In this document: positions 1 through 6,612 of the stretch, piece by piece
Numbering within the stretch: position 1 is the first letter of the stretch
Layout: each line of letters starts with the position of its first letter
From: Campylobacterota bacterium
GTDB taxonomy: Bacteria; Campylobacterota; Campylobacteria; Campylobacterales; Sulfurovaceae
DNA: 37,468 bases
Assembly: GCA_013153055.1 (NCBI GenBank)
Contig: JAADFE010000043.1
Location: forward strand, 1 to 37,468
Direction: 5' to 3'
The notes under the pieces: generated by a model
What the model was told of the DNA's origin: nothing
Seen by the model: the letters and a program-made list of their open reading frames with translations, nothing else
The model's database searches: none
Program-made: the position numbers and the translations under genes

Positions 1-464
1 TCTCCACCTGATAGATTTTTTACTACTGTATGCTGTTTGTCTAATATATTAAAATGTTTTAGAACACTATTTAGTTTATTTTTTGCATCTTTTTCATTAG
101 GATTAGTTGGTACTAGAGGTAATAAAATATTATCCTCTACAGATAAATTTGGAATTAGATTATATTTTTGAAATATAAATCCAATAGTAGATTGTCTATA
201 ATCAGATGCAAAATTATCAGGTAGTTTTGAGACTCTTTGCTTATCTACTATAACCTCACCAGTTGTTGGTTTGCTCAAACCTGCAATAAGTGATAAAATT
301 GTACTTTTACCACTTCCACTTACACCTTTTAAAATAACAAATTCACCTTTTTGAATAGTGAGATTAATATCTTTTAGTGCTGTAACTATATTATTTTTAT
401 TTATTTCATAGATTTTGGTAATATCTTTTAAGGTTATTATTGGATTATTCAACCAAAACTCCAT
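1..464 (-). CDS. ABC transporter ATP-binding protein, LolD/MacB type (3' end beyond window)
   Basis: This is the cytoplasmic ATPase that would power the FtsX-type permease encoded in the same operon. Reading the minus strand from an ATG at 464 gives MEFWLNNPIITLKDITKIYE, then a Walker A (GVSGSGKST) near residue 45, the Q-loop region (GFIFQKYNLIPNLSVEDN) and the ABC signature LSGGE at the window edge. The Walker B and H-loop lie outside. The start overlaps the end of the thioredoxin gene by 20 bp, so the two are probably translationally coupled. The order permease, thioredoxin, ATPase suggests one complex handling a periplasmic or membrane-anchored substrate. MacB/LolD-type ATPases look alike, so the substrate cannot be read from this protein. 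Confidence 0.9.
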   Translation of the reverse strand, partial: MEFWLNNPIITLKDITKIYEINKNNIVTALKDINLTIQKGEFVILKGVSGSGKSTILSLIAGLSKPTTGEVIVDKQRVSKLPDNFASDYRQSTIGFIFQKYNLIPNLSVEDNILLPLVPTNPNEKDAKNKLNSVLKHFNILDKQHTVVKNLSGG

Positions 465-819
465 ACTCTCTAAGATATGCCAATATATCTTTTTTGTTCA
501 TATATCCTATATGCCTAGCTACTTCTTTGCCATCTCTATAAAATATTTGAACTGGTAGTTCTGATATATTATTATTTATAGTGCCCAATATATCTTTATC
601 TGTATTGATATAGTATATAAGCGTTTTTGGATACTTTTCTTTTATCTCTTTTATTTGAGGAGCCATACTTTCACACCATATACATTTGGTTTTTCCTATC
701 ATAATCATAGTAGGTTTACTTTTGTCTATTTGAGAAAATTTTATCTCTGGTACATTACCAAAGTTATAAGCAAATAGAGTTGCTGTTATCAAGATTATTG
801 TTATTACTGTTTTTTTCAT
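445..819 (-). CDS. Periplasmic thioredoxin-fold protein of the NosL/ABC operon
   Basis: 124 aa. An N-terminal signal peptide (MKKTVITIILITATLFA) is followed by a thioredoxin fold with the redox motif CIWC around residues 46-49, inside GKTKCIWCESMAPQIKEIK. A cis-Pro-like segment (ELPVQIFYRDGKEV) follows. It probably acts in the periplasm as a disulfide reductant or oxidant. The gene lies 39 bp after the permease and overlaps the ATPase gene. A thioredoxin embedded in an FtsX-permease/ATPase operon resembles, from memory, the ABC/thioredoxin part of the Campylobacter p19 iron-uptake locus. That suggests reduction of a metal or of metal-binding cysteines, but this is inference. The natural partner here would be the NosL protein. 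Confidence 0.85.
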   Translation of the reverse strand: MKKTVITIILITATLFAYNFGNVPEIKFSQIDKSKPTMIMIGKTKCIWCESMAPQIKEIKEKYPKTLIYYINTDKDILGTINNNISELPVQIFYRDGKEVARHIGYMNKKDILAYLREYGVLVE

Positions 820-858
820 TATATACTCCTAGGTATTTTTGATTTATTATATTACAAT

Positions 859-2046
859 TTATCTAATAACTTCATCTACATCCAAAGTAGCTGTTCTCCA
901 AGAAGGAATAATGGTGGCTGCTAAGTATATTGGAACAGATAAGAAAAATACTAAAAATAGTAATTGTATATCAAATACAAATGGTAATTCAAAAGTTGTT
1001 TTTAGTTGAGAATAACCTACAAATATATCTCTAAGAATAGGTGCTTTTAGGATATATACATACCAAAATGCTATTAAAACGCCTATAAGATAAGCGAAAA
1101 ATGATATTATAAAAGCTTCATAAAACTTCTCTTTTAGTATATCATCTACTCTCCAACCAACTGCTTTTAGGATACCTATTTCTCTCTTTTCTTCTGAACT
1201 TAAACCACTAGTTTTATCATATATAATCATAAAAAATGTAAATATGGCTACCACAAATAGAGCCAAAAAAACACCACTTTTATAATCAAATATATTTTGA
1301 TAACTTACTTTTAAATCATTATTGGTGATTATTCTAGTATCTGGATAGAGTAGTTTTATTTTAGATGCTATAGTTGGTATCTCTTTTGGATTGGCTACTT
1401 TTACGACTATATCTGTAGCTTTATCTTTTGGCATGTCAAAAATTTCTCGGACATCCTCTTTTGACATTAATATAATATCATTTGATTCTAGTTGTGTATC
1501 TCCTTTAAATACTCCTGCTAGATATATTTTTTTTAGATTTCCATCAGGTTTTATAAAATTAAAATAGTCGTTATAATAGTTTTTTGTAAGTACTTTTTGA
1601 ACACCTTCTCCGACAATCATACTTTTTTCTTTGTGTAACTTTTCAAAATCAAACTTTTCTACTACTTGAGATAGTGCTTTTGTATATTGTTCTTCATATT
1701 GGTCTATACCTACTATTGAAAAATTGACTCCTGCATTTGCAAAATAGTAATATCCCCAAACTCTAGGAGTGGCTTGTTCTACTCCTGCTATAGTTAATAT
1801 TTCATCTGCAACTGAGTTATCTATATCATAATGTCTTCCTGCTTTTAATTTTTGTACTATTATCTGAGGTAAGGCATCAACTGTTGTTTGTAGCTCATAT
1901 TTTATAGAGTTTGTAATTAAAAAGATAGACATAAGTAATGTAGTCAATAGAGTAAAAAGCACAAATATAAATATATTTTTCCCTTTTGCTCTAAGTATTG
2001 AATTGATAGCAAATTCAATAAGATATCTGTTTATTCTATTTTTCAA
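859..2046 (-). CDS. FtsX/MacB-type ABC transporter permease
   Basis: 395 aa. The frame could be extended to an ATG at 2088. I prefer the TTG at 2046 because an AGGAG lies 7 bp before it and it overlaps the upstream gene's end by only 11 bp. One membrane segment near the N-terminus (FIFVLFTLLTTLLMSIFLIT) is followed by a periplasmic domain of about 200 residues. Three more segments fill the C-terminal 140 residues, and the cytoplasmic stretch between them reads EEKREIGILKAVGW, the typical FtsX-family coupling motif. Such permeases usually move or release lipoproteins, or act as mechanotransmitters, rather than carry small solutes. It pairs with the ATPase at the window edge. Confidence 0.88.
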   Translation of the reverse strand: MKNRINRYLIEFAINSILRAKGKNIFIFVLFTLLTTLLMSIFLITNSIKYELQTTVDALPQIIVQKLKAGRHYDIDNSVADEILTIAGVEQATPRVWGYYYFANAGVNFSIVGIDQYEEQYTKALSQVVEKFDFEKLHKEKSMIVGEGVQKVLTKNYYNDYFNFIKPDGNLKKIYLAGVFKGDTQLESNDIILMSKEDVREIFDMPKDKATDIVVKVANPKEIPTIASKIKLLYPDTRIITNNDLKVSYQNIFDYKSGVFLALFVVAIFTFFMIIYDKTSGLSSEEKREIGILKAVGWRVDDILKEKFYEAFIISFFAYLIGVLIAFWYVYILKAPILRDIFVGYSQLKTTFELPFVFDIQLLFLVFFLSVPIYLAATIIPSWRTATLDVDEVIR

Positions 2047-2347
2047 TAGATTGCTCCTGATTAATAATATGAGAGTGAGAATATACAAAAGTAGTAGGGA
2101 AATACTCTCTCAAAGATGGGTCATCACTATATATAGAAAATATATCACTCAAAGTTCTATGCCTGATATATAAAGATTCTGTAGAGATTGCCAAATCAGG
2201 TAATCCTACTATATGAGTGAACTGTTTTTTATATAATTTTTGTTGATTTGTTATAGATTTTGTCAAAGAGAGATATAATATCTCTCCTATAAACAAAATT
2301 ATAACAGATAAAAAAATATAAAAAAGTCTATGACTTTTTCTATTCAT
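2036..2347 (-). CDS. Small membrane-anchored protein of the NosL operon
   Basis: 103 aa with one hydrophobic anchor near the N-terminus (LFYIFLSVIILFIGEILYL). The soluble part contains a conserved-looking block (LPDLAISTESLYIRHRTLSDIFSIYSDD followed by PTTFVYSHSH), probably facing the periplasm. I do not know a named domain, but small proteins with this kind of block next to NosL and an FtsX permease seem to recur in Campylobacterota, so it is probably a real component of the system. The first ~19 codons and the upstream region are repeated 203 bp upstream by a tandem duplication. Its 3' end overlaps the permease start, indicating translational coupling. Confidence 0.72.
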   Translation of the reverse strand: MNRKSHRLFYIFLSVIILFIGEILYLSLTKSITNQQKLYKKQFTHIVGLPDLAISTESLYIRHRTLSDIFSIYSDDPSLREYFPTTFVYSHSHIINQEQSIEK

Positions 2348-2370
2348 ATATTGAACCCTTGTGTGGTTTA

Positions 2371-2418
2371 GGAAACGATGGCTTTAGCCTCGTATTCGGG
2401 TCTAAAGACTCCGTTTCC
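2371..2418 (+). repeat. Dispersed palindromic repeat, copy A
   Basis: Left arm GGAAACGATGGCTTTAGCC and right arm ending CCGTTTCC fold onto each other with small internal loops. The loop here is TATT instead of the T7 seen in other copies. This is the duplicated sister of copy B. Confidence 0.88.
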
Positions 2419-2427
2419 AAAGAAATC

Positions 2428-2550
2428 TTATTCATCCAGTTTCAAAACTTCTTTTTGTGTTATTTTATCAAATGAAACTATATTCTTACCATTAAACAAA
2501 ATTATAACAGATAAAGAAATATAAAAAAGTCTATGACTTTTTCTATTCAT
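2428..2550 (-). pseudogene. Chimeric 40-codon frame created by the duplication junction
   Basis: An ATG at 2550 opens a frame of 40 codons ending in TAA at 2428. Residues 1-19 (MNRKSHRLFYISLSVIILF) come from the duplicated start of the small membrane protein. Residues 20-40 (NGKNIVSFDK, then ending KLDE) come from the duplicated end of the NosL protein. The fusion is in frame, and the start has the same upstream context as the intact gene. It may be translated as a tiny membrane peptide or be a silent by-product; nothing in the sequence shows function. Confidence 0.6.
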
Positions 2551-2573
2551 ATATTGAACCTTTGTATGGTTTA

Positions 2574-2621
2574 GGAAACGATGGCTTCAGCCTCGTATTC
2601 GGGTCTAAAGACTCTGTTTCC
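2574..2621 (+). repeat. Dispersed palindromic repeat, copy B
   Basis: Same palindrome as copy A, displaced by exactly 203 bp, with GGCTTCAGCC in the left arm as in the consensus. It sits 9 bp beyond the nosL stop codon, in the transcript between nosL and the small membrane protein gene. Confidence 0.9.
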
Positions 2622-2630
2622 AAAGAAATC

Positions 2631-3737
2631 TTATTTATCCAGTTTCAAAACTTCTTTTTGTGTTATTTTATCAAATGAAACTATATTTTTACCATGATGG
2701 TCACTCATAAAAGTTTTGGCATCACTCTCTAGCTCAAAAGGTATCAGTTCATTGCCCATAGGACCTGTAACATCAGAACCAATAACATAATAAGCTTTTT
2801 TACCATCTATTGTTTTTTGAGAGTAATAATCTGTAACCAATATCTCTTTTATATTTTCAGGTGTTAATGTTTCAAATTTTCCATATTGAGTTCTATCAAA
2901 ATAGAATTTCATCATATCTTTTACACCATCAAAAGATAATCTATTTCCATCTTTATATACTATTTGTGAAGCCCATTTAGGATATTTATAAACAAACATA
3001 CCACATACTGGACATTTGTCTTTTTTGGTTAATTTTATATTTTCAGTAGTATTGCTTTTTGGTTTTTCTCTTTTGACATCCCAAAGATATAAAGCTACTG
3101 CTTGGAGTTGTTTTTCATTTATATCTGCACATATATTTTGATTTTTTATTTCTGATTTCAATTCATTAATAGCATGAAATTTATTTGGGTCTATTTTATC
3201 ACTTTGGCATTTTTTTGCCAATAGTTTTTTACCCATTGGATACATCATTTTTTTCTTTTTCATACTTACCATAGCACTATCTTGTTTTAGTGAAGATTTT
3301 GCTTCTTTGAGTACTGTATCAAAATCTGTTATTTTTCCACCATGTTTTTTAACAAAATTTTCTGCTTCATCTTTTGTTGCAAAAGCCAATTTGCTAACTT
3401 TGCTCATAGTCCCTTTTACATCTGAACCCATTACAAAAAAAGCATCTTTTGCAATAATTGGTTTTTGAGTTGAAGCATCTATTACTTTAATATCTTCTAA
3501 TTTAGTAGGGTTATTAGCCATATCAGCTACTAAACATCTAATAGAACAGTACTGCTTATCTCCTGATATATATGATGTTTTATAGAACATTTTGAGGTTC
3601 ATCCCACATACACTACACCACATCTTTTTAGCACCATCTTGAACCAATACAGGCTCAACAGTAGCTTTTTTACTAAATGGTTCTGCATTTAATATAGAAA
3701 TCATTAATAGCATTATTAATGAAAGTTTTTTCAACAT
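2631..3737 (-). CDS. nosL: NosL-cytochrome-like-NosL fusion protein, exported
   Basis: 368 aa. A signal peptide (MLKKLSLIMLLMISILNAEP) leads into a NosL domain with the metal-binding motif CSVCGM at about residues 41-46. A central segment around residues 165-228 (starting YPMGKKLLAKKCQSDKID, ending LQAVALYLWDVKREK) has the outline of a small c-type cytochrome but lacks CXXCH. A second NosL domain begins with CPVCGMFVYKYPKWASQ at about residue 242. NosL proteins bind Cu(I) and assist nitrous oxide reductase maturation; no nosZ lies in this window, so the client could be elsewhere or different. It is the first gene of the operon with the small membrane protein, permease, thioredoxin and ATPase. 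Start: ATG preceded by AAGGAAAA. The symbol is by family and does not prove a nos role. Confidence 0.85.
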   Translation of the reverse strand: MLKKLSLIMLLMISILNAEPFSKKATVEPVLVQDGAKKMWCSVCGMNLKMFYKTSYISGDKQYCSIRCLVADMANNPTKLEDIKVIDASTQKPIIAKDAFFVMGSDVKGTMSKVSKLAFATKDEAENFVKKHGGKITDFDTVLKEAKSSLKQDSAMVSMKKKKMMYPMGKKLLAKKCQSDKIDPNKFHAINELKSEIKNQNICADINEKQLQAVALYLWDVKREKPKSNTTENIKLTKKDKCPVCGMFVYKYPKWASQIVYKDGNRLSFDGVKDMMKFYFDRTQYGKFETLTPENIKEILVTDYYSQKTIDGKKAYYVIGSDVTGPMGNELIPFELESDAKTFMSDHHGKNIVSFDKITQKEVLKLDK

Positions 3738-3767
3738 AACTTTTCCTTATCTTTTGGATTTGTTTGT

Positions 3768-3801
3768 ATTATAACTATTGAGTGTTAAATTAGTGTTAAA
3801 T
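3768..3801 (-). promoter_or_regulatory. Probable nosL-operon promoter with 11-bp-spaced direct repeats
   Basis: On the minus strand a TATAAT (3773-3768) lies about 30 bp before the nosL ATG. Just upstream, at 3800-3781, TTTAACACT occurs twice with an 11-bp period (TTTAACACTAATTTAACACT). Direct repeats at one helical turn in a -35 position are typical of OmpR/PhoB-type response-regulator boxes. The regulator is not identifiable from here. Confidence 0.55.
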
Positions 3802-3834
3802 AGTATAGTATTTTTATCTTTCATATTAATATTA

Positions 3835-3854
3835 GGGGAATTATTAAGTTCCCC
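3835..3854 (-). terminator. Hairpin after the Sel1-like gene
   Basis: GGGGAA, an 8-nt loop, and TTCCCC form a perfect 6-bp stem 8 bp beyond the stop of the last gene of the exported-protein operon. The run following it on the minus strand is AT-rich but not a clean T-tract, so it is a plausible but weak terminator. Confidence 0.5.
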
Positions 3855-3861
3855 ACTTTAA

Positions 3862-4101
3862 TTAATCTACTTTCTCTACAACCTCACACGCCACTTCAGA
3901 ACCACAAATACAAGCTGCACGGAGATATTTAATACCTTTTTTTCTATCACGCTCAACACCATCACCATCGTAATAGATAGCGCCTACTTTTAAACAAGCT
4001 TCTGCATTTTCTTTGGCACATGCTTCTTCTAAATCTTTAACACTCTCTGTAGCAAAAAGGAGTGTAGCTCCAAACAGAAAAAATAAAATCATTTTTTTCA
4101 T
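3862..4101 (-). CDS. Small exported Sel1-like repeat protein with cysteine pairs
   Basis: 79 aa. The frame extends to an ATG at 4146, but the ATG at 4101 follows AAAGGA and begins a clean signal peptide (MKKMILFFLFGATLLFATES), so I use it. The mature ~60 residues carry one Sel1/TPR-like hairpin (ENAEACLKVGAIYYDGDGV then KKGIKYLRAACICGSEVAC) with paired cysteines, as in Helicobacter cysteine-rich (Hcp) proteins. It probably resides in the periplasm and binds proteins or folds through disulfides. It is the last gene of a five-gene run of exported proteins, 23 bp after its neighbour. One repeat is short for the family, so it may work as a partner of the other products. Confidence 0.72.
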   Translation of the reverse strand: MKKMILFFLFGATLLFATESVKDLEEACAKENAEACLKVGAIYYDGDGVERDRKKGIKYLRAACICGSEVACEVVEKVD

Positions 4102-4124
4102 AATAAAAATCCTTTCAAAATATA

Positions 4125-4712
4125 TTAATTTACATCTTTTACACATCGGGTTGTATGTTTTGCCGAAAGTGAACCATCAATATCACTCTCAATGGAGATT
4201 CTTCCATCTACCATATCAACAATATAGACTCCTGGTTTTGTTTTATTGAACTTTGTTTCTGTTGTAAAAGTATCACTCCAAATAATATTTGAACACCCTT
4301 TGTCATAACAAGTAACCAATAGGTTTTCAAAGTTATCACTTGGGTAAACATTGGCATAGTGTGTGTAATCCAATATGTTTATAATCTCTGTTAAAGTAGG
4401 CACTCGCCAATTAGAATATTTACCTATTGATAAATTTTTACATCCCTCTTTGGCATTTTTGTAACTTTTTTTAACTGTTACTCCAGAGTCATTTTCCCAC
4501 ATCAGTTGCTGTTTTTTATCTAAAATATATCCATTATGTTTAACATAATTTACATTGTCCCATCTTCGAGGTTTTTCTATTCCTGCTTTGGCTTTATTTT
4601 CATTGCTATCTTCGTACTCACTTTCTAAAGCATATGAGGTTAAACTGTCCATTATATCAGCACAACCACTAAAAAATAATCCAAGAGTTACTACAAAAAG
4701 ATACTTTTTCAT
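4125..4712 (-). CDS. Lipoprotein with DUF1566-like domain
   Basis: 195 aa. The signal peptide ends in a lipobox-like FFSGC, giving a lipidated Cys17. The mature protein has the pattern of DUF1566/FimH-like modules: DKKQQLMWENDSG, then a Cys in KEGCKNL, NWRVPTLTEIINILDY in the middle, IIWSDTFT, and a closing TTRCVKD. Such domains occur in surface or periplasmic proteins of Gammaproteobacteria and Campylobacterota, often in tandem, with no established biochemical role. Its start codon shares one base with the stop of the upstream DUF1566 gene (TAATG), so the two are translated together. Both may descend from one duplication but have diverged strongly. Confidence 0.72.
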   Translation of the reverse strand: MKKYLFVVTLGLFFSGCADIMDSLTSYALESEYEDSNENKAKAGIEKPRRWDNVNYVKHNGYILDKKQQLMWENDSGVTVKKSYKNAKEGCKNLSIGKYSNWRVPTLTEIINILDYTHYANVYPSDNFENLLVTCYDKGCSNIIWSDTFTTETKFNKTKPGVYIVDMVDGRISIESDIDGSLSAKHTTRCVKDVN

Positions 4713-5239
4713 TATTTAGTACCTCTTACACATAAAACATACTCTTTTGCTTCAGGAGAAAGCCTTTTCATTTGAAACTTATTTTTACTTAAAGACCAGT
4801 AGAGTGTCTCTCCATTTTTATAGAGTCCATATTCATAAAGAGAAGCACTCCAGTACCCATCAAGAAAAGATAAAGGTGAATTATCTTTTACAAAATGTAG
4901 CTCCTTTTTAGTTTTCCCATTATTAAGAAAATCCAAATTGAGAGATTTATCTAGTGTTGTTTCTGATACACTATAACCTTTTAAAATACCTTTTTTTACT
5001 TTCTTACTCTTTGGTAAGTTAAGTTTATGTGAAAAATCATAAATGGTTAAAAGTTCTTTTACCGTGGGAAGATGCCAATCTTTTTTACCCTCTAACGACA
5101 ACTCACTACAGTATTTCACTGCTTGTTCATGCTCCATTGCTTTTTGAGTATCATACCATTCAAAATTTGTCTTGCTATCTACTACGGTTGTAGCAAATAG
5201 ATTTAAATTTATAAATGCTATTAAAGCCAATTTTTTCAT
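4712..5239 (-). CDS. Exported DUF1566-like protein
   Basis: 175 aa from the ATG at 5239, which follows AAAGGAG. The longer frame to 5272 would begin inside the upstream gene without a good ribosome site. A short signal peptide (MKKLALIAFINLNLFA) precedes a DUF1566-type fold: TNFEWYDTQKAMEHEQAVKYC, DWHLPTVKELLTIYDF, GYWSASLYEYGLYKNGETL and terminal YVLCVRGTK. There is no lipobox, unlike the neighbour, so it is probably periplasmic or secreted. The WHLPT/WRVPT motif and the final CVRG/CVKD are shared with the next gene, which overlaps it by one base. Function unknown; the context suggests joint action with the other exported proteins of the run. Confidence 0.72.
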   Translation of the reverse strand: MKKLALIAFINLNLFATTVVDSKTNFEWYDTQKAMEHEQAVKYCSELSLEGKKDWHLPTVKELLTIYDFSHKLNLPKSKKVKKGILKGYSVSETTLDKSLNLDFLNNGKTKKELHFVKDNSPLSFLDGYWSASLYEYGLYKNGETLYWSLSKNKFQMKRLSPEAKEYVLCVRGTK

Positions 5240-5250
5240 TTTTTCTCCTT

Positions 5251-6612
5251 TTACTTTGTTTGTGCCAAGCACATTTGCCTATCTCTATCGCTTAAACCTG
5301 AACTAAAACAGTAACTCTCTTGTCCTGTTGCACTTGCCAAACACATATTACGGTCTCTATCACTTTTTATATATGAACTAAAACAGTAACTATCTTTTTT
5401 TGTTGCACTTGCTAAACACATCTGTCTATCTCTATCACTTTTTATATCTGAGCTAAAACAGTAATTCTCTTGTCCTGTAGCACTTGCTAAACACATCTGT
5501 CTATCTCTATCACTTAATCCTGAACCATAACAGTAGTTACTCTCTTTAGTAGCACTTGCCAAACAGATATTACGGTCTCTATCACTTTTTATATCTGAAC
5601 TAAAACAGTAATTTTTACCTTTTGAAGAGGTTGTCTTGTTGGCAACATATGTTTGACCAGTCTTAACTTTATAATCCCATGTAGCATTTTTCAGCTCATT
5701 ATAGGCACTCAATTGATTTGTACTGGCATAAAGTTTATAGATTTTACTCTTATCTTGAGATTGTAAAGCACTACACTCATTAACACTATAAGAGACATCT
5801 TTTTGCGTCGCTCCACCAGACCCCATTCCCTCAAAAAAACCTACATTTTCTCTGCGAGTTATATTTTTACTAAAATGACACTTTGCATTAAAAGTAAAAA
5901 CAATGGGTTTACCTCCTCCATTTGGAGAGAGAATAATATCATACTGTTGACCTGAACCTCTATATTTTAAAGTGTATCCAAGTTCTTTTAGTAGATATTT
6001 ATACTCAATGGAATTAAAAAAATTATCTATAGTTAAATTTTTTCCAAATTCAGAAAAATTTAATGCTTTTTCTCGAAAATGTTTTGTATCATACCCATTG
6101 AATTTTTCTAAAAAAGCAGGTAGTTGATTGAGGTTTTGTACTTTACGAATATAATACTCACGCATCAACTCATGCTTTCCTGTTTTTCCAGAATCTCCAA
6201 TTTTATTGGCTAATTTTTCAAGGTCGTCTAAATTACCATCTGCTTTATAGGCAACAAAAAGAGCATCCTTCGTTCCCATAGAGCGTAATCTCTCTATGAC
6301 TTTTTTAGTCATTTTAAAATTTCTTGCTCTTACGGGTAATTTTTTTTCTAAATGTAAATAACTTTCTAAAATATTTACATCATTTGATTTATCTACAATA
6401 GCTCGTATCTTATTTAAATAGATAGGTTTACCAAACTCATACATTAAATCTTTACAACTCTCAAAAGAGTCCTCTTCTAAACAAGCGTGTTCAGGAGATG
6501 AGTTATCTAGTTCTTGAAACTCTTTCAAATACTCCTCTTTTGACATAGCATGTAGAAAGACTTGTAGAAAAAATAAAAAAAAGAGTAAAAATATAGATTT
6601 TTTATTCATCAT
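5251..6612 (-). CDS. Large exported protein with five cysteine-pair tandem repeats
   Basis: 453 aa. The hydrophobic signal peptide (NKKSIFLLFFLFFLQVFL) is followed by a helical region (about 25-200) with early cysteines (EHACLEEDSFESC), a mixed region (about 200-330) of no family known to me, and five tandem repeats at residues 335-453. The unit is 24-25 residues: YCFSSDIKSDRDR, then NICLASAT plus a variable tetrapeptide. Two cysteines per unit sit about 13 residues apart. Units with IKSDRDR and with the shorter GLSDRDR are mixed. Similar Cys-x(n)-Cys repeat tails occur in bacterial exported proteins, where each unit may hold one disulfide. The start overlaps the upstream lipoprotein gene by 11 bp. 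ATG at 6612 or 6609 is equally possible. Confidence 0.72.
   Translation of the reverse strand: MMNKKSIFLLFFLFFLQVFLHAMSKEEYLKEFQELDNSSPEHACLEEDSFESCKDLMYEFGKPIYLNKIRAIVDKSNDVNILESYLHLEKKLPVRARNFKMTKKVIERLRSMGTKDALFVAYKADGNLDDLEKLANKIGDSGKTGKHELMREYYIRKVQNLNQLPAFLEKFNGYDTKHFREKALNFSEFGKNLTIDNFFNSIEYKYLLKELGYTLKYRGSGQQYDIILSPNGGGKPIVFTFNAKCHFSKNITRRENVGFFEGMGSGGATQKDVSYSVNECSALQSQDKSKIYKLYASTNQLSAYNELKNATWDYKVKTGQTYVANKTTSSKGKNYCFSSDIKSDRDRNICLASATKESNYCYGSGLSDRDRQMCLASATGQENYCFSSDIKSDRDRQMCLASATKKDSYCFSSYIKSDRDRNMCLASATGQESYCFSSGLSDRDRQMCLAQTK
5254..5610 (-). repeat. Five tandem 72-75-bp coding repeats
   Basis: The DNA encoding residues 335-453 consists of five near-identical units of 75, 72, 75, 75 and about 60 bp. 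Long stretches such as CTATCTCTATCACTTTTTAT (plus strand) recur. High identity at the DNA level suggests recent expansion and possible length variation by slippage or recombination. Confidence 0.85.

Larger units (their letters stand above)
2290..2695. repeat. 203-bp tandem direct duplication (2290-2492 and 2493-2695)
   Basis: Two head-to-tail copies with a period of 203 bp differ at about seven positions by my count. Each copy spans the first ~19 codons of the small membrane protein gene, the intergenic palindrome, and the last 21-22 codons plus stop of the nosL gene. The outer ends belong to the intact genes, so the duplication left both genes whole and added one junction. Confidence 0.95.

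Noticed and set aside
4013-4249. Plus-strand reading frame over the Sel1/DUF1566 junction
   Set aside because: It is antisense to two exported-protein genes with good signals and has an unnatural composition.
5254-5610. CRISPR-like regular repeats
   Set aside because: The 72-75-bp units are in frame within a protein gene and have no spacer-like unrelated sequence between them.
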